A DNA stretch of 64,000 nt from Deltaproteobacteria bacterium (GTDB lineage: Bacteria; Desulfobacterota; Binatia; HRBIN30; CADEER01): assembly GCA_029262455.1 (NCBI GenBank), contig JAJCZJ010000086.1:1-64000 (forward strand). The letters are read 5' to 3'. The notes below the pieces were generated by a model that was given only the letters and a program-made list of their open reading frames with translations, had not been told where the DNA came from and searched no databases. Below are positions 62,825-64,000 of this stretch, piece by piece. Position 1 is the first letter of the stretch. Each line of letters begins with the position of its first letter. The position numbers and the translations under genes are program-made.

Positions 62825-64000
62825 TTGCACGAAAAGGCAATAAAAGTCGGGAAGGACTGGCAAACGCGGCGTCGCGGACTCCCGGCTCTGATTGCCCTGG
62901 TGGGAATCCTGGTTCCCGGCGCAGCTTTTGGGATGAGTTTTGTCGCCAACACCTACACGCTCGGAGTCCAAGGGGAGCCGGTAGTCGCCGCGTTCGATAC
63001 GTCGGAGTTCGTCGTAGTGTGGGAGAGCGACGGACAAGATGGGGACGACCTGGGGGTATTCGCGCGTGTCTTTGATTCGCAGGGTAACGCCATAGGGGCT
63101 GAGTTTGTCGTCAACCAAACCACAACCGACATTCAGTCTTCGCCGACGGTGGCAGCGGACGGCGATGGCTTCGTGGTTGTTTGGGAAGAGTACGATGTTC
63201 TGGCCGTCGAGGACCGCTTGCTGGGGAGGATCTTTGACAGCCGAGTGGGACCGGTCGGTGACGAGTTCCGCATCGATACGGAGATCTCGGACTATCATAT
63301 AGCTCCAGTCATCAGCGCGCCTTCCGGCGGTCGATTTGTCGTTGCCTGGGATGATTACTCGGACGTTTTCGCGCAGCTCGTTGGGGTGAACGGTACCCTC
63401 GTGGGGAGCGAATTTCGCGTCAACGCGGCCACCTCCGGTTACCAATCATTGGCGACGGTGGCGATGCAGCCGGACGGTGGATTTGTCATTGCCTGGACCG
63501 ACGGCAGCTACTACGGCGGTAGCGACGGGGACGGGTACGGAATATTCGCCCGACGATTCGGCAGCAACGGCTTCGCCATCGGTAGCGATTTTCAGGTTAA
63601 CGTAACCAGTACTGGCGACCAGTTTGCGCCAAACGTCGTTGCGCATAGCGACGGAGGCTTCACCGTTCTGTGGGAGTCCTACGACCCCTTCGTCGGAGAC
63701 AGCCGCATAGCCAGTCGTCGATTCGACTCGCTGGGTGTTGCCCGGAGTAGCGAGTTCGAGCTCTCGGACGAGACCGCCGAGTACCCCAGCGCGGTTGCAG
63801 GCGCATCGGCCGTCAATGACGAGATGGTGGTGGTGTGGAGCGATCTACAGCAGACCTTCAATCTCGGCGTTGTTGGGCGCCGTGTGGATTCGGAAGGGGT
63901 TCCGATCGAGCCTCCGTTGGCAATCGATCCACTCTCTTCAGTCGATCAAGCCAGTCCGGATGTAACGTACTTGCCCGACGGGCGATTCGTTGCGGTGTGG
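62825..64000 (+). CDS. Secreted repeat protein, truncated by the window end
   Basis: An open frame of more than 390 codons runs from about 62825 to the window edge without a stop. After a signal peptide (RRRGLPALIALVGILVPGAAFG) come about 60-residue repeats. Their pattern is FxVNxxTxxxQxxPxVAxxxDGGFVVxWxxxxxDGDxxGxFARxFDSxG. Clear copies contain VVVWESDGQDGDDLGVFARVFD, AWTDGSYYGGSDGDGYGIFARRFG and VLWESYDPFVGDSRIASRRFD. Such repeats are found in large secreted/surface proteins and may form a beta-propeller. The TTG at 62825 has AAGGAG 9 nt upstream; GTG 62801 and ATG 62771 are alternatives. The function is unknown. Confidence 0.7.
   Translation, partial: MHEKAIKVGKDWQTRRRGLPALIALVGILVPGAAFGMSFVANTYTLGVQGEPVVAAFDTSEFVVVWESDGQDGDDLGVFARVFDSQGNAIGAEFVVNQTTTDIQSSPTVAADGDGFVVVWEEYDVLAVEDRLLGRIFDSRVGPVGDEFRIDTEISDYHIAPVISAPSGGRFVVAWDDYSDVFAQLVGVNGTLVGSEFRVNAATSGYQSLATVAMQPDGGFVIAWTDGSYYGGSDGDGYGIFARRFGSNGFAIGSDFQVNVTSTGDQFAPNVVAHSDGGFTVLWESYDPFVGDSRIASRRFDSLGVARSSEFELSDETAEYPSAVAGASAVNDEMVVVWSDLQQTFNLGVVGRRVDSEGVPIEPPLAIDPLSSVDQASPDVTYLPDGRFVAVW

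Noticed and set aside
62518-63075. Plus-strand 185-codon frame starting before the secreted repeat protein
   Set aside because: Its second half overlaps, in another frame, the convincing repeat protein with a signal peptide. Its translation is Gly/Arg-rich and shows no family features.

Overview
The window looks like a chromosomal piece of an uncultivated, high-GC, Gram-negative soil or water bacterium. It carries a FadL-type outer-membrane porin, a complete RecBCD set, TAT and Sec export signals, and many acyl-CoA, SDR, thiolase and F420-type (LLM) oxidoreductase genes. Three secreted proteins carry a double EF-hand (dockerin-like) module of the DCN-D-x-V-x-V-x-EL type. That module and the lipid-degradation style of the gene set resemble the Binatota and deltaproteobacterial-like lineages. 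This assignment is an inference from gene content; no rRNA gene is present.

Layout. 0-11 kb: a YkgJ-type Cys-cluster protein between two different heptanucleotide repeat arrays, dienoyl-CoA isomerase, ferrochelatase, a 68-bp tandem repeat, PurU, acyl-CoA synthetase, thioesterase, HAD phosphatase, MATE pump, cytochrome P450 and an LLM oxidoreductase. 11-31 kb: SDRs, an epimerase, HIBADH-like dehydrogenase, quinone oxidoreductase, an HMG-CoA-synthase-like/DUF35 fusion next to an SCP-x thiolase, two MFS pumps, aldehyde dehydrogenase, a DMT transporter, a second LLM enzyme and MetRS. Two large secreted paralogues lie here. Both carry the full set of PHM-type copper-monooxygenase ligands, a CX4CH motif near the N-terminus and an EF-hand pair nested inside the copper domain. 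31-46 kb: a DUF6174/EF-hand protein, a TAT-exported PhoD, a peroxiredoxin-like gene with an in-frame TGA at its catalytic position (a selenoprotein candidate with a SECIS-like hairpin), exonuclease III, recC-recB-recD, an HD hydrolase and FadL.

46-58 kb holds two convergent operons. The + operon encodes a giant Ser/Thr kinase-ATPase-TPR protein, a lipoprotein and a helical/beta protein. The - operon encodes a trans-acting enoyl reductase-like protein, a 694-aa FAD desaturase-like oxidoreductase, a second helical/beta protein and a polyprenyl diphosphate synthase, the last three translationally overlapping. A divergent gene encodes an acetoacetate-decarboxylase-fold protein lacking the catalytic lysine. 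This looks like an undescribed isoprenoid/lipid locus.

58-62.4 kb is a regulatory block. It has a GAF-AAA+ regulator whose sigma54-contact loop is replaced (GIHNDA instead of GAFTGA) and two FixJ-like regulators with degenerate receivers (phospho-Asp changed to Asn in one and Glu in the other). Two good -24/-12 (sigma54-type) promoter matches are present. One of them is preceded by two GTGTCC-N8-GGACAC-like dyads spaced 30 bp apart. The window ends inside a secreted repeat protein that starts near 62.8 kb.
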